22,001 bases of DNA. Origin: Schoenoplectus triqueter. Lineage: Eukaryota > Streptophyta > Magnoliopsida > Poales > Cyperaceae. The stretch spans positions 1-22,001 of the forward strand of contig CAXKVV010000361.1 in the NCBI GenBank assembly GCA_964058805.1, written 5' to 3'. The notes under the pieces were generated by a model, which saw only the letters and a list, made by a program, of their open reading frames with translations, did no database searches and was not told where the DNA came from. The translations under genes were made by a program, and so were the position numbers. Of the stretch, positions 9,781-20,900 are shown one piece after another. The number at the start of each line of letters is the position of its first letter. The stretch's first letter is position 1.

Positions 9781-10819
9781 ATAACAGAATATTAATAGTA
9801 TAGGGTAAATAAATCACTTGAAAATGTTCTTGAACTCCAAATTGACTCAAATTTGTTTCTAAAATTTTCTTATTTTTCATACTATTTTTCTATACAATAA
9901 TATTCCAGTTTTAAAAATATAATCATGATAAAACAATTTAAAAGCAAAATACATTATATATATTGGTATATTTGACCTAGCTTTGACTTGTCATTTTAAA
10001 TACTATAAAAATTCCAAAAATACAAATAAAAATCATAAATAATAACTAGATATATTTTAGTGATTTTTCAAGTGATTTTCCATGAAATAATAATGATGGT
10101 AGTAATATGCCATAATAGATAATGAGATTAGCTATATTCTTTGATAAATGAAAATAAATAATAATAGATATTATGTTGATATTTTCTGTAAAAAGAATAA
10201 TAAAAATAAATAGCACAAAATATACAGAAAAATACACTACCATGGTAATAGATAGTAAATACATTTTTCTTTTATAATAAAGAATGATAATATAGCTTTA
10301 TAATATGAATTGTATTTCTTCTGTTATTTCTATACAAATATACAATAAAATATTTTTGATGAATAAAATGCAATAAAAATAATAGTTGTAATAAAAATAT
10401 AATGAATTTCATCTCTTATGGCTATTTTCAACTAATAATAAAAAAATCTTATACTTTTCTATAGATAATAAATAGAAATAATAAAAATAAATGAATAGTA
10501 TAATAAATAAGATAAAATATTGATAATGATTTCTTTTAGCTATTATAGATCTAAAAAAAAAATAATAATAAAAAAATATATAATAATAAAAATAATATAG
10601 CTAACCATTTTTTGATTTTATTTTCTAGTATTTTGTAAGTGATTTTCTACAAAATAAATAGAGTTTAGAAATAATAAAAATAGAAGTCTATTATTTTAGC
10701 TATTATAAAAATCCCAAAAATATAAATAAAATCCTAGTTAATAGCTAACCCCTTTTCCTATTATTTTGTAAATAATTTTCTATAGGAATAGATAGAGTCT
10801 AAAAATAAAAAATATAATG

Positions 10820-10871
<52 letters not shown>

Positions 10872-10940
10872 GCATCTTTATAATAGAAATAATAATAGAA
10901 GATATTATGCAATAGGTTTTGTACATTTTGGAGATGAACA
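9781..10940. other. Very AT-rich non-coding tract
   Basis: Roughly 80% or more A+T by eye, dominated by AATAATA, TATTTT and AAAAATA runs, with recurring TAGCTATTATA and AAATCCCAAAAATA/AAATTCCAAAAATA blocks near 10005, 10440, 10530 and 10695. No coding frame worth reporting. It contrasts sharply with the GC-rich array that begins 1.7 kb to the right. Confidence 0.6.
10817..10868. repeat. (TAA)n microsatellite
   Basis: About 15-16 uninterrupted TAA/ATA trinucleotides, bounded by AATATAATGA on the left and AATAAATG on the right. The minus strand translates as a run of isoleucines, which is a spurious frame. Confidence 0.95.
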
Positions 10941-10941
10941 A

Positions 10942-11690
10942 ATAAGCCCACACAAGGAGTGTAGAGCCACATAAGAATATTTGCACACATGATATAACAT
11001 TTAGAATGATTAGTCAAGACGAGAACATCTTGACGGAGGATAAATAAGATTGCAACGACAACACGAAAAGATGCGTTGAGACAGGAACATCTTGACGTAG
11101 GATGATTAAGGCTTCGATAGCAATATGAAGAAGATATGTCAAGACAAGAACATCTTGACGTAAAATGATGAAGGCTTTGATAGCAACATGAGAGGATATG
11201 TCGAGACAAGAACATCTCGACACTTGATGAAGAATAATAAGATACGTTGAGACAAGAACATCTTGACGTAGAATGACTAAGGCTTTGATAACAACATGAG
11301 GGAATATGTCGAGACAGGAACATCTTGACGTTTGATGAAGAATAATCAGAGCTACGATATTAACATGGAGATGTATGTCGACTCTAAAGAAGAAGAACAT
11401 TACGATGTCCTAGATAGGTGACATCTTAATGACTCGCTGCCATGAGCAAGTAACTCATGATTGAATACGCTCACACAAGGGGTGTAGGGCAACATAGTAA
11501 TTTTGCACAAGTAATGCAACATATAGAATGATTAGTCGAGACAAGAACATCTTGACGCTCGCTGAAGAATGACCAAAGCTACGACATCAGCATGGAGAGA
11601 TATGTCGACTTTGAAGAAGAAGAACATTACGATGTCCGAGCGAAGCGACATCTTAATGACTCGGTGTCATGAACAAGTAATTCATGACCA
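10942..11690. repeat. Duplicated block carrying a roughly 62-bp hairpin minisatellite
   Basis: Seven units hold a core of stem, 8-nt loop and stem: left arms at 11013, 11075, 11138, 11200, 11246, 11308 and 11535, with right arms 15 nt downstream. Spacing is 62, 63, 62, 46 and 62 bp for the first six. Arms read GTCAAGA/TCTTGAC, GTTGAGA/TCTTGAC, GTCGAGA/TCTCGAC or GTCGAGA/TCTTGAC, and loops read CRAGAACA or CAGGAACA. Left flank (CACACAAGG-GTGTAG, then TAGAATGATTAG) is present at 10952-11012 and 11473-11534. Right flank (GAAGAAGAACATTACGATGT, then GACATCTTAATGACTC) is present at 11387-11436 and 11616-11662. The whole block is thus duplicated, with six units in the first copy and one in the second. 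Confidence 0.85.
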
Positions 11691-11759
11691 TTTGAGCTAG
11701 CAAGACTGAACTCACCCGTCGATGAGTTTGTCTTCTGGCTCATTTCCCGAGACTGTGAG

Positions 11760-12345
11760 ATTGAATCGTTCTGTAAGTAGATTCATCCACAAAATAGTGA
11801 ATGTGAACCGTTCTGTAGGTAGGTTCCTTCACTAACACATGCCTCAATGTTGAACTGGCTCAGTGCTTCAGGTTTGACATTGTGTGTAATTGTGTTTCCT
11901 AGGTTTATGAATCGGCTTAGTGCTTCGAATTCATGATCTAGAAGATCGGTGAGAAGAAACACGTGGGTCATATCCACCCTTCTCCTGATTCACCAACCTC
12001 AAGATCAACCGGCTCAGCGCTTCGAGTTGTATTTTGTGTGATTGGTTGTTGACTAGTTAAGATTGAACCGATCTGTTTGTAGGTTTATCTTCTAGATCAA
12101 CGGAGGTCGAGTCGTTCTGTATGTAGACTCACCTCAAGCCCCTCTGAAGAGACTAACCTGGTCAGGTTACATCTCGAGGTGGCATAGACTGAACCGATCT
12201 GTTTGTAGGTTCGTCTTCCATAGGACAAAACCGATCTGTTTGTAGGTTTGTCTTCCATAGATTGAACCGATCTGTTTGTAGGTTCGTCTTCCATAGGGTT
12301 AAATAAAGATTGAACCGATCTGTTTGTAGGTTCGTCTTCCATGGA
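11760..12345. repeat. Minisatellite of GAACCGATCTGTTTGTAGGT units
   Basis: The motif GAACCGATCTGTTTGTAGGT followed by TCGTCTTCCATAG occurs at 12191, 12264 and 12312, with a variant (AAAACCGATC...GGTTTGTC) at 12227; the tight units are about 36-37 bp apart. Looser relatives sit at 11765, 11807, 12066 and 12113. GAACC and GGTTC at the unit ends form a 5-bp inverted repeat. A second motif, GGCTCAGTGCTTC / GGCTTAGTGCTTC / GGCTCAGCGCTTC, alternates with it at 11856, 11913 and 12012. Confidence 0.8.
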
Positions 12346-12637
12346 CCCCTTTTTATGAACTTAGACGACCACTTGACCATCTTTTAACTATACTATTTGC
12401 TTCTCTCTTTCAAAGATCCAGAGGTGCCTCGAGGCTAGTAGCCCAGGGTAATTAACGGTGGGGGCTTGCGCCCACCGGAATCTACAAGAACTCACAATCA
12501 CTAAAAAAAACCCCTGAATGTGCATCCAAATTTCTCTAAACGGCAGAATCGGCCGACACCCAGCAGATGCACGCTCGGGAGGGATCTCCGTGTCCTTCTT
12601 CCACGAACCCATCGCCCAGCGGCGGTGCGGCGGCGCG
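12346..12637. other. Transition segment left of the 58-bp array
   Basis: About 290 bp where composition shifts from AT- to GC-rich. It contains an imperfect hairpin, GGTGGGGGCTTGCGCCCACC (12460-12479), and the segment 12600-12637 (CGCCCAGCGGCGGTGCGGCG). No gene is recognised; open frames here are extensions of the array frames. The first array unit (12638) is only partly similar to the consensus, as expected at a decayed array edge. Confidence 0.45.
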
Positions 12638-15600
12638 CGAAAAAGGGTCGCACAGCGCAAAATATGAAAACGGGACCCGACGCCCTCGGTACCGCCGAAA
12701 ACGAGTCCGAGCGCGCAAAACATGAAAACGGGACACGACGCCCTCGATACCGCCGAAAAGAGTTCGGGCGCGCATAACATGAAAACGATACCCGACGCCA
12801 TCGATACCGCCGAAAATGAGTTCGGGACCCGACGAGCTCGGTACCGCCGAAAATGAGTTCGGGCGCGCAAAACGTGAAAACGATACCCGACGCCCTCGAG
12901 ACCGCCGAAAATGAGTTCGGGCGCGCAAAACATTAAAACGAGACACGACACCCTCGATATCGCCGAAAACGAGTCCGGGCGCGCAAAACGTGAAAACAGG
13001 ACCCGACGCCCTCGGTACCGCCGAAAACGAGTCCGGGCGCAAAAAACATGAAAACGGGACCCGACGCCCTCGGTCCCGCCGAAAATGAGTTCGGGCGCGC
13101 AAAACATGAAAACGATACCCGACGCCCTCGATAATGCCGAAAACGGGACCCGACGCCCTCGAGACCGCCTAAAACGAGTCCGGGCGCACAAAACATGAAA
13201 ACAGGACATGACGCCCTCGGTATCGCCGAAAACGAGTCCGGGCGCACAAAACATGAAAATGGGACCGGACGCCCTCGGTACAGCAGAAAATGAGTTCGGG
13301 CGCGCAAAACATGAAAACGATACCCGATGTCCTCGATACCGTCGAAAATGAGTCCGGGACCCGACGAGCTCGGTATCGCCGAAAACAAGTCCGGGCGCGC
13401 AAAACGTTAAAACGGGACCCGACGCCCTCTGTACCACCGAAAACGAGCCCGGGGGCGCAAAACATGAAAACGGGACCCGACGAGCTCGGTATCGCCGAAA
13501 ACAAGTCCGGGCGCGCAAAACGTGAAAACGGGACCCGACGCCCTCGAGACCGCCGAAAACGAGTCCGGAAGCGCAAAACATTAAGACGGTACCCGACGCC
13601 CTCGATATCGCCGAAAACGAGTCCGGGCGCGCAAAACATGAAAACGAGACCCGACGCCCTCGGTACCGCCGAAAAAGAGTCCGGGCGCGCAAAACAAGAA
13701 AACGGGACCCGACGCCCTCGGTACCGCCGAAAACGAGTCCGGGCGCGCAAAACATGAAAACGGGACCCGACGCCATCGGTACTACCGAAAACGAGTCCGG
13801 GCGCGCAAAACATGAAAACGGGACCCGACGCCCTCGGTACCGCCGAAAATGAGTTCGGGCGCGCATAACGTGAAAACGATATCCGACGTCCTCGATACCG
13901 CCGAAAATGAGTCCGGGACCCGACGAGCACGGTACCGCCAAATATGAGTTCGGGCGCGCAAAACGTGAAAACGATACCCGACGCCCTCGAGACCGCCGAA
14001 AACGAGTCCGGGCGCGCAAAACATTAATACGAGACCCGACGCCCTCGATATCGCCGAAAACGAGTCCGGGCGCGCAAAACATGAAAACGGGACCCGACGC
14101 CCTCGGTGCCGCCGAAAATGAGTTCGGGCGCGCAAAACATGAAAACGATACCTGACGCCCTCGAGACCGCAGAAAACGGGACCCGACGCCCTCGGTACCG
14201 CCGAAAACGAGAGTGGGCACGCAAATCGTGAAAACGGGACCCGACGCCCTAGGTACCACCAAAAATGAGTCCGGGCGCGCAAAACATGAAAACGGGAACC
14301 GACGCCCTCGGTACCTCCGAAAACTAGTCCACGCGCGCAAAATATGAAAAAGGGACCCGACACCCTCGGTACCGCCGAAAACGAGTCCGGGCGCGCAAAA
14401 CATAAAAACGGGACCCAACGCCCTCGGTACCTCCGAAAACTAGTCCACGCGCGCAAAACATGAAAACGGGACCCGACACCCTCGGTACCGTTCGAAAACG
14501 AGTCCGGGCGCGCAAAACATGAAAACTGGACCCGACGCCCTCGGTACCGCCGAAAATGAGTTCGTGCGCGCAAAACATGATAACGATACCCGGCGCCCTC
14601 GATACCGCCGAAAACGGGACCCGACGCCCTCAAGGCCGCCGAAAACGAGTCCGGGCGCACAAAACATGAAAACGGGACCCGACACCCTCGGTATCGCCGA
14701 AAACGAGCCCGGGCGTGCAAAACATTAAAACGGGACCCAACGCCCTCGGTACCGCCGAAAATGAGTTCGGGCGCGCAAAACATGAAAATGATACCCGACA
14801 CCCTCGGTACCTCCGAAAACGGGACCCGACACCCTCGAGACCGCCGAAAACGAATCAGGGCGCACAAAACATGAAAACGGGACCCGATGCCCTCGGTATC
14901 GCCAAAAACGAGTCCGGGCGCGCAAAACATGAAAACGGGACCCGACGCCCTCGATACCGTCGAAAATGAGTCCGGGACCTGACGAGCTCGGTACCGCCGA
15001 AAACGAGTCCGGGAGCGCAAAACGTGAAAACGGGACTCGACGCCCTCGGTACCGCCGAAAATGAGTCCGGGCGTGCAAAACTTGAAAACGGGAGCCGACG
15101 CCCTCGGTACCGCCGAAAATGAGTTCGGGCGCGCAAAACATGAAAACGATACCCGACGCCCTCGAGACCGCCGAAAACAAGTCTGGGCGCGCAAAACATT
15201 AAAACGGGACCCGATGCCCTCGATATCGTCGAAAAGGAGTCCGGGCTCGCAAAACGTGAAAACGGGACCCGACGCACTTGGCACCGCCGAAAACGAGTCC
15301 GGGCGCGCAAAACATGAATACGGGACCCGACGCCCTCGGTACCGCCGAAAATGAGTTCTGGCCCGTAAAACATGAAAACGATACCCGACGCACTCGATAC
15401 CGTCGAAAATGAGTCCGGGACCAGACGAGCTCGGAACCGCCGATAACAAGTCGGGGCGCGCAAAACGTGAAAACTGGACCCGACGCCCTCTGTACCGCCG
15501 AAAACGAGCCCGGGCGCGCAAAACATTCAAACGGGACCCGACGCCCTCGGTACCGCCGAAAACGAGTCCGAGCGCGCAAAACATGAAAACGGGACCCGAC

Positions 15601-15673
15601 GCCCTCGGTACCGCCGAAAACGAGTCCGGGCGCGCAAAACATGGAAACGGGACCCGACGCCCTCGGTACCGCC

Positions 15674-16330
15674 GAAAATGAGTTTGGACGCGCCAAACAT
15701 TAAAACGGGACCCGACGCCCTCGATATCGCCGAAAACGAGTCCGGGCGTGCAAAACGTGAAAACAGGACTCGACGCCCTCTGAACCGCCGAAAACGAGTC
15801 CGGGAGTGCAAAACATGAAAACGATAACCGACGCCCTCGGTACCGCCGAAAACGAGTCCGGGTGCGCAAAACATGAAAACGGGACCGGCCGCCCTCGTTA
15901 CCGCCAAAAACGAGTCCAAGAGCACAAAACATGAAAACGAGACCCGACGCCCTCGGTACCGCCGAAAACGAGTCCGGGCGCGCAATACAAGAAAACGGGA
16001 CCCGACGCCCTCGGTACCGCCGAAAACGAGTCCGGGCGCGCAAAACATGAAAACGGGACCCGACGCCCTCGGTACCACCGAAAATGAGTTCGGGCTCGCA
16101 AAACGTGAAAACGATACCTGACGCCCTCGAGACCGCCGAAAATGAGTCTTGGACCCGACGAGCTCGGTACCGCCGAAACTGAGTTCGGGCGCGCAAAACG
16201 TGAAAACGATACCCGACGCCCTCGAGACCGCCGAAAACGAGTCCGGGTCCGCACAACATTAAAACGAGACCCGACGCCCTCGATATCGCCGAAAACGAGT
16301 CCGGGCGCGCAAAACATGAAAATAGGACTT
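15674..16330. repeat. Older related copy of the 17504-18160 segment
   Basis: The ordered variants AAAATGAGTTYGGACGCG, GTGAAAACAGGACTCGACG, CTCGTTACCGCCAAAAACGAG, GCGCAATACA, GGTACCACCGAAAATGAG, GAGTCTKGGACCCGACGAGC and GCACAACATTAAAAC occur at 15674-16265 and again 1830 bp later. The first half is also found 1155 bp later, in the left 675-bp copy. The offset 1155 equals eighteen 58-bp units plus three 37-bp units. The copies differ at scattered sites, so this exchange predates the perfect duplication. Confidence 0.75.
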
Positions 16331-16540
16331 GACGCCCTCGGTACCGCCGAAAACGAGTCCGGGAGCGCAAAAAAAGAAAACGGGACCTGACGCCCTCGGT
16401 ACCGCCGAAAATGAGTTCGGGCGCGCAAAACATGAAAACGATACCCGACGCCCTCGATACCGTTGAAAATGAGTCCGGGACCCAACGAGCTCGGTACCGC
16501 CGAAAACAAGTCCGGGCGCGCAAAACGTGAAAACGGGACA

Positions 16541-17225
16541 CGACGCCCTCTGTACCGCCGAAAACAAGCCCGGGTGCTCAAAACATGAAAACGGGACCCG
16601 ACGCCCTCGAGACTGCCGAAAACGAGTCCGGGCGCGCAAAACATTAAAACAGGACCCGACGCCCTCGGTACCGCCGAAAACGAGTCCGGGCGCGCAAAAC
16701 ATTAAAACAGGACCCGACGCCCTCGGTACCGCCAAAAACGAGTCCGGGCGCGCAAAATATGAAAACGATACCTGACGCCCTTGATACCGCCGAAAATGAG
16801 TCTGGGACCCGACGAGCTCGGTACCGCCGAAAATGAGTTCGGACGCGCAAAATATTAAAACGGGACCCGACGCCCTCGATATCGCCGAAAACGAGTCCGG
16901 GAGCGCAAAACGTGAAAACAGGACTCGACGCCCTCGGTTCCGCCGAAAACGAGTCCGGGAGCACAAAACATGAAAACGATACCCGACGCCCTCGGTACCG
17001 ACGAAAACGAGTCCGGGTGCGCAAAACATGAAAACGGGACCCGACGTCCTCGTTACCGCCAAAAACGAGTGTGGGAGCACAAAACATGAAAACGAGACCC
17101 GACGCCCTCGGTACCGCCGAAAACGAGTCCGTGCGCGCAATACATGAAAATGGGACCCGACGCCCTCGGTACCGCCGAAAACGAGTCCGGGGGCGCAAAA
17201 CATGAAAACGGGACCCGACGCCCTC
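16541..17225. repeat. 675-bp higher-order duplication, left copy
   Basis: Reading line by line, 16541-17225 matches 17216-17900 with no mismatch. The period of 675 equals eleven 58-bp units plus one 37-bp unit. Distinctive shared variants include AAGCCCGGGTGCTC, CTCGAGACTGCC, AAAATATTAAAAC, GGTTCCGCC and CGAGTGTGGGAGC. Just left of 16541 the two copies differ (ACA against ACC), which fixes the edge. Confidence 0.93.
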
Positions 17226-17900
17226 TGTACCGCCGAAAACAAGCCCGGGTGCTCAAAACATGAAAACGGGACCCGACGCCCTCGAGACTGCCGAAAACGA
17301 GTCCGGGCGCGCAAAACATTAAAACAGGACCCGACGCCCTCGGTACCGCCGAAAACGAGTCCGGGCGCGCAAAACATTAAAACAGGACCCGACGCCCTCG
17401 GTACCGCCAAAAACGAGTCCGGGCGCGCAAAATATGAAAACGATACCTGACGCCCTTGATACCGCCGAAAATGAGTCTGGGACCCGACGAGCTCGGTACC
17501 GCCGAAAATGAGTTCGGACGCGCAAAATATTAAAACGGGACCCGACGCCCTCGATATCGCCGAAAACGAGTCCGGGAGCGCAAAACGTGAAAACAGGACT
17601 CGACGCCCTCGGTTCCGCCGAAAACGAGTCCGGGAGCACAAAACATGAAAACGATACCCGACGCCCTCGGTACCGACGAAAACGAGTCCGGGTGCGCAAA
17701 ACATGAAAACGGGACCCGACGTCCTCGTTACCGCCAAAAACGAGTGTGGGAGCACAAAACATGAAAACGAGACCCGACGCCCTCGGTACCGCCGAAAACG
17801 AGTCCGTGCGCGCAATACATGAAAATGGGACCCGACGCCCTCGGTACCGCCGAAAACGAGTCCGGGGGCGCAAAACATGAAAACGGGACCCGACGCCCTC
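17216..17900. repeat. 675-bp higher-order duplication, right copy
   Basis: Identical to 16541-17225; similarity ends at 17901 (G against T at 17226). The twelve-unit block carries one 37-bp unit (at about 17466). Identity of this length among units that otherwise differ by several percent means a very recent unequal exchange, or an assembly duplicate. Confidence 0.93.
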
Positions 17901-20900
17901 GGTACCACCGAAAATGAGTTCGGGCGCGCAAAACGTGAAAACGATACCCGACGCCCTCGGGACTGCCGAAAATGAGTCTGGGACCCGACGAGCTTGGTAC
18001 CGCCGAAAATGAGTTCGGGCGCGCAAAACGTGAAAACGATACCCGACGCCCTCGAGACCGCCGAAAACGAGTCCGGGCCCGCACAACATTAAAACAAGAC
18101 ACGACGCCCTCGATATCGCCGAAAACGACTCCGGCCGCGCAAAACTTGAAACAGGACGCGACACCCTCGGTACCGCCGAAAACGAGTCCGGGAGCACAAA
18201 ACATGAAAACGAGACCCGACGCCCTCGGTACCGCCGAAAACGAGTCCGGGCGCGCAAAACATGAAAACGGGACTCGACGACCTCGTTACCGACAAAAACG
18301 AGTCCGAGAGCACAAAAAATGAAAACGAGACCCGACGCCCTCGGTACCGCCAAAAACGAGTCCAGGCGCGCAAAACATGAAAACGGGACCCGACGTCCTT
18401 GGTACCGCCGAAAACGAGTCCGGGTTTGCAAAACATGAATACGGGACCCGACGCCCTCGGTACCTCCGAAAACTAGACCACGCGCGCAAAACATGAAAAC
18501 GGGATCCGACGCCCTCGGTACCGCCGAAAATGAGTTCGGGCGCGCAAAACAAGAAAACGATACCCGATGCCCTCGATACTGCCGAAAACGAGTTCGGGCG
18601 CGCAAAACATGAAAACGATACCCGGCGCCCTCGTTACCGCCGAAAATGAGTTCGGGCGCGCAAAACATGAAAACGATACCCGACGCCCTCGATACTGCCG
18701 AAAACGATACCCGACGCCCTCGATACCGCCGAAAACGGGACCCGACGCCCTAGAGACCGCCGAAAACGTGTCCGGGCGCACAAAACATGAAAACGGGACC
18801 AGACGCCCTCGGTACCGCCGAAAATGAGTTCGGGCGCGTAAAACATTAAAACGATACCAGACGCCCTCGGTACCGTCGAAAACGAGTTCGGGCGCCCAAA
18901 ACTTGAAAACGGGACCCGAGGCCCTCGGTACCGTCTAAAATGAGTCCGAGCGCGCAAAACATGAAAAAGAGACCCGACGCCCTAGGTACCGCCGAAAACA
19001 ATTCAGGGCGCGCAAAACAAGAAAATGAGACACGACGCCCTCGGTACCGTCGAAAACGGGACCCGACGCCGTCGAGACCGCCGAAAACGAGTCCGGTCGC
19101 GCAAAACTTGAAAACTGTACCCGACGCCCTTGGTACCGCCGAAAACGAGTTCGTTCGCGCAAAACATGAAAACGATACACGACGCCCTCGATACCGCCGA
19201 AAACGGGACCCGACGCCCTCAAGACCGCCGAAAACGAGTCCGGGCGCACAAAACATTAAAACGGGACCCGACAACCTCGGTACCGCCGAAAACGAGTCCG
19301 GGCGCGCAAAACGTGAAAACGGGACCCGACGAACTCGGTACTATCGAAAACGAGTCCGGGCGCGCAAAACATGAAAACTGGAGCCAACGCCCTCGGTACT
19401 GCCGAAAATGAGTTCGGGCGCGCAAAACATGAAAACGATACCTGACGCCCTCGATACCGCCGAAAACGGGACCCGACGCCCTCGAGACCGCCGAAAACGA
19501 GTCCGTGCGCGCAAATCATTAAAACGGGACCCGACGCCCTCGATATCGCCGAAAACGAGTACGGGCGCGCAAAACATGAAAACGGGACCCGACGCCCTCG
19601 GTACCGCCAAAAATGAGTACGGGCGCGCAAAACATGAAAACGATACCCGACGTCCTCGAGACCGCAGAAAACGGGACCCGACGCCCTCGGTACCGCCGAA
19701 AACGAGTGTGGGCACGCAAAACGTGAAAACGGGACCCGACGTCCTCGGTACCGCCAAAAATGAATACGGGCGCGCAAAACATGAAAACGATACCCGACGC
19801 CCTCGACATCGCAGCAAACGGGACCCGACGCCCTCGATACCGCCGAAAACGAGTGTGGGCACGCAAAACGTGAAAACGGGACCCGACGCCCTCGGTAACG
19901 CCGAAAACGAGTTTGGGCACGCAAAACGTGAAAACGGGACCCGACGCCCTCGGTACCGCCGAAAATGAGTCCGGGCGCGCAAAACATGAAAACGGGACCC
20001 GACGCCCACAGTACCTCCGAAAACTAGTCCACGCGCGCAAAACATGAAAACAGGACCAGACGCCCTCGGTACCGCCGAAAATGAGTTCAGGCGAGCAAAA
20101 CATGAAAACGATACCCGACGCCCTCGATACCGCCGAAAATGAGTTCGGGCGCGCAAAACATGAAAACGATACCCGGCACCCTCGATACCGCCGAAAATGA
20201 GATCGGGCGTGCAAAACATGAAAACGATACCCGACGCCCTCGATACCGCCGAAAACGGGACCTTACGCCCTCGAGACAGCCGAAAACGAGTCCGGGCGCA
20301 CAAAACATGAAAATGGGACCCGACGCCCTCGGTATCGCCGAAAACGAGTCCGGGCGCGCAAAACATGAAAACGGGACCCGACACCTTCGGTACCGCCGAA
20401 AATGAGTTCGGGCGCGCAAAACATTAAAACAATACCCGACGCCCTCGGTGCCGTAGAAAATGAGTCCGGGCGCGCAAAACTTGAAAACAGGACCCGACGC
20501 CCTGGGTACCGCCGAAAACGAGTCCAAGCGCGAAACAAGAAAATGAGACATGACGCCCTAGGTACCGCCGAAAACGGGACCCGACGCCTTCGAGACCACC
20601 GAAAATGAGTCCGGGCGTGCAAAACATTAAAACGGGACCCGACGCCCTCGGTACCGCCGAAAATGAGTCCTGGCGCGCAAAACATAAAAACGATACACGA
20701 CGCCCTCGGTACCGCCGAAAACGAGTACGGGCGCGCAAAACATGAAAACGATACCCGACGCCCTTGATATCATCGAAAATGAGTTCGGGCACGCAAAACA
20801 TGAAAACGATACCCGACGCTCTCGGTACCGCTGAAAACGGGACCCGACGCCTTCGAGAACGCCGAAAACGAGTCCGGGCGCGCAAAACATTAAAATGGGA

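Noticed and set aside
10780..10986. Minus-strand poly-isoleucine ORF
   Set aside because: Translation of the TAA microsatellite.
11014..11400. Minus-strand ORFs over the hairpin minisatellite
   Set aside because: Short repeated peptides in two overlapping frames caused by the 62-bp repeat; no independent coding sign.
13290..13757. Plus-strand basic repeat ORFs in the array (MKTGPDALGTAENE... type)
   Set aside because: They end repeatedly at the TGA in CATGAAAAC and arise wherever that site is mutated; they are repeat shadows.
13782..16541. 919-codon minus-strand ORF
   Set aside because: It is the 58-bp satellite read through; the unit has no minus-strand stops, so all three frames give 58-residue peptide repeats. 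Similar long frames (12388-14418, 16259-17908, 17319-18668) overlap it in other frames, and none has a promoter, start context or non-repeat domain.
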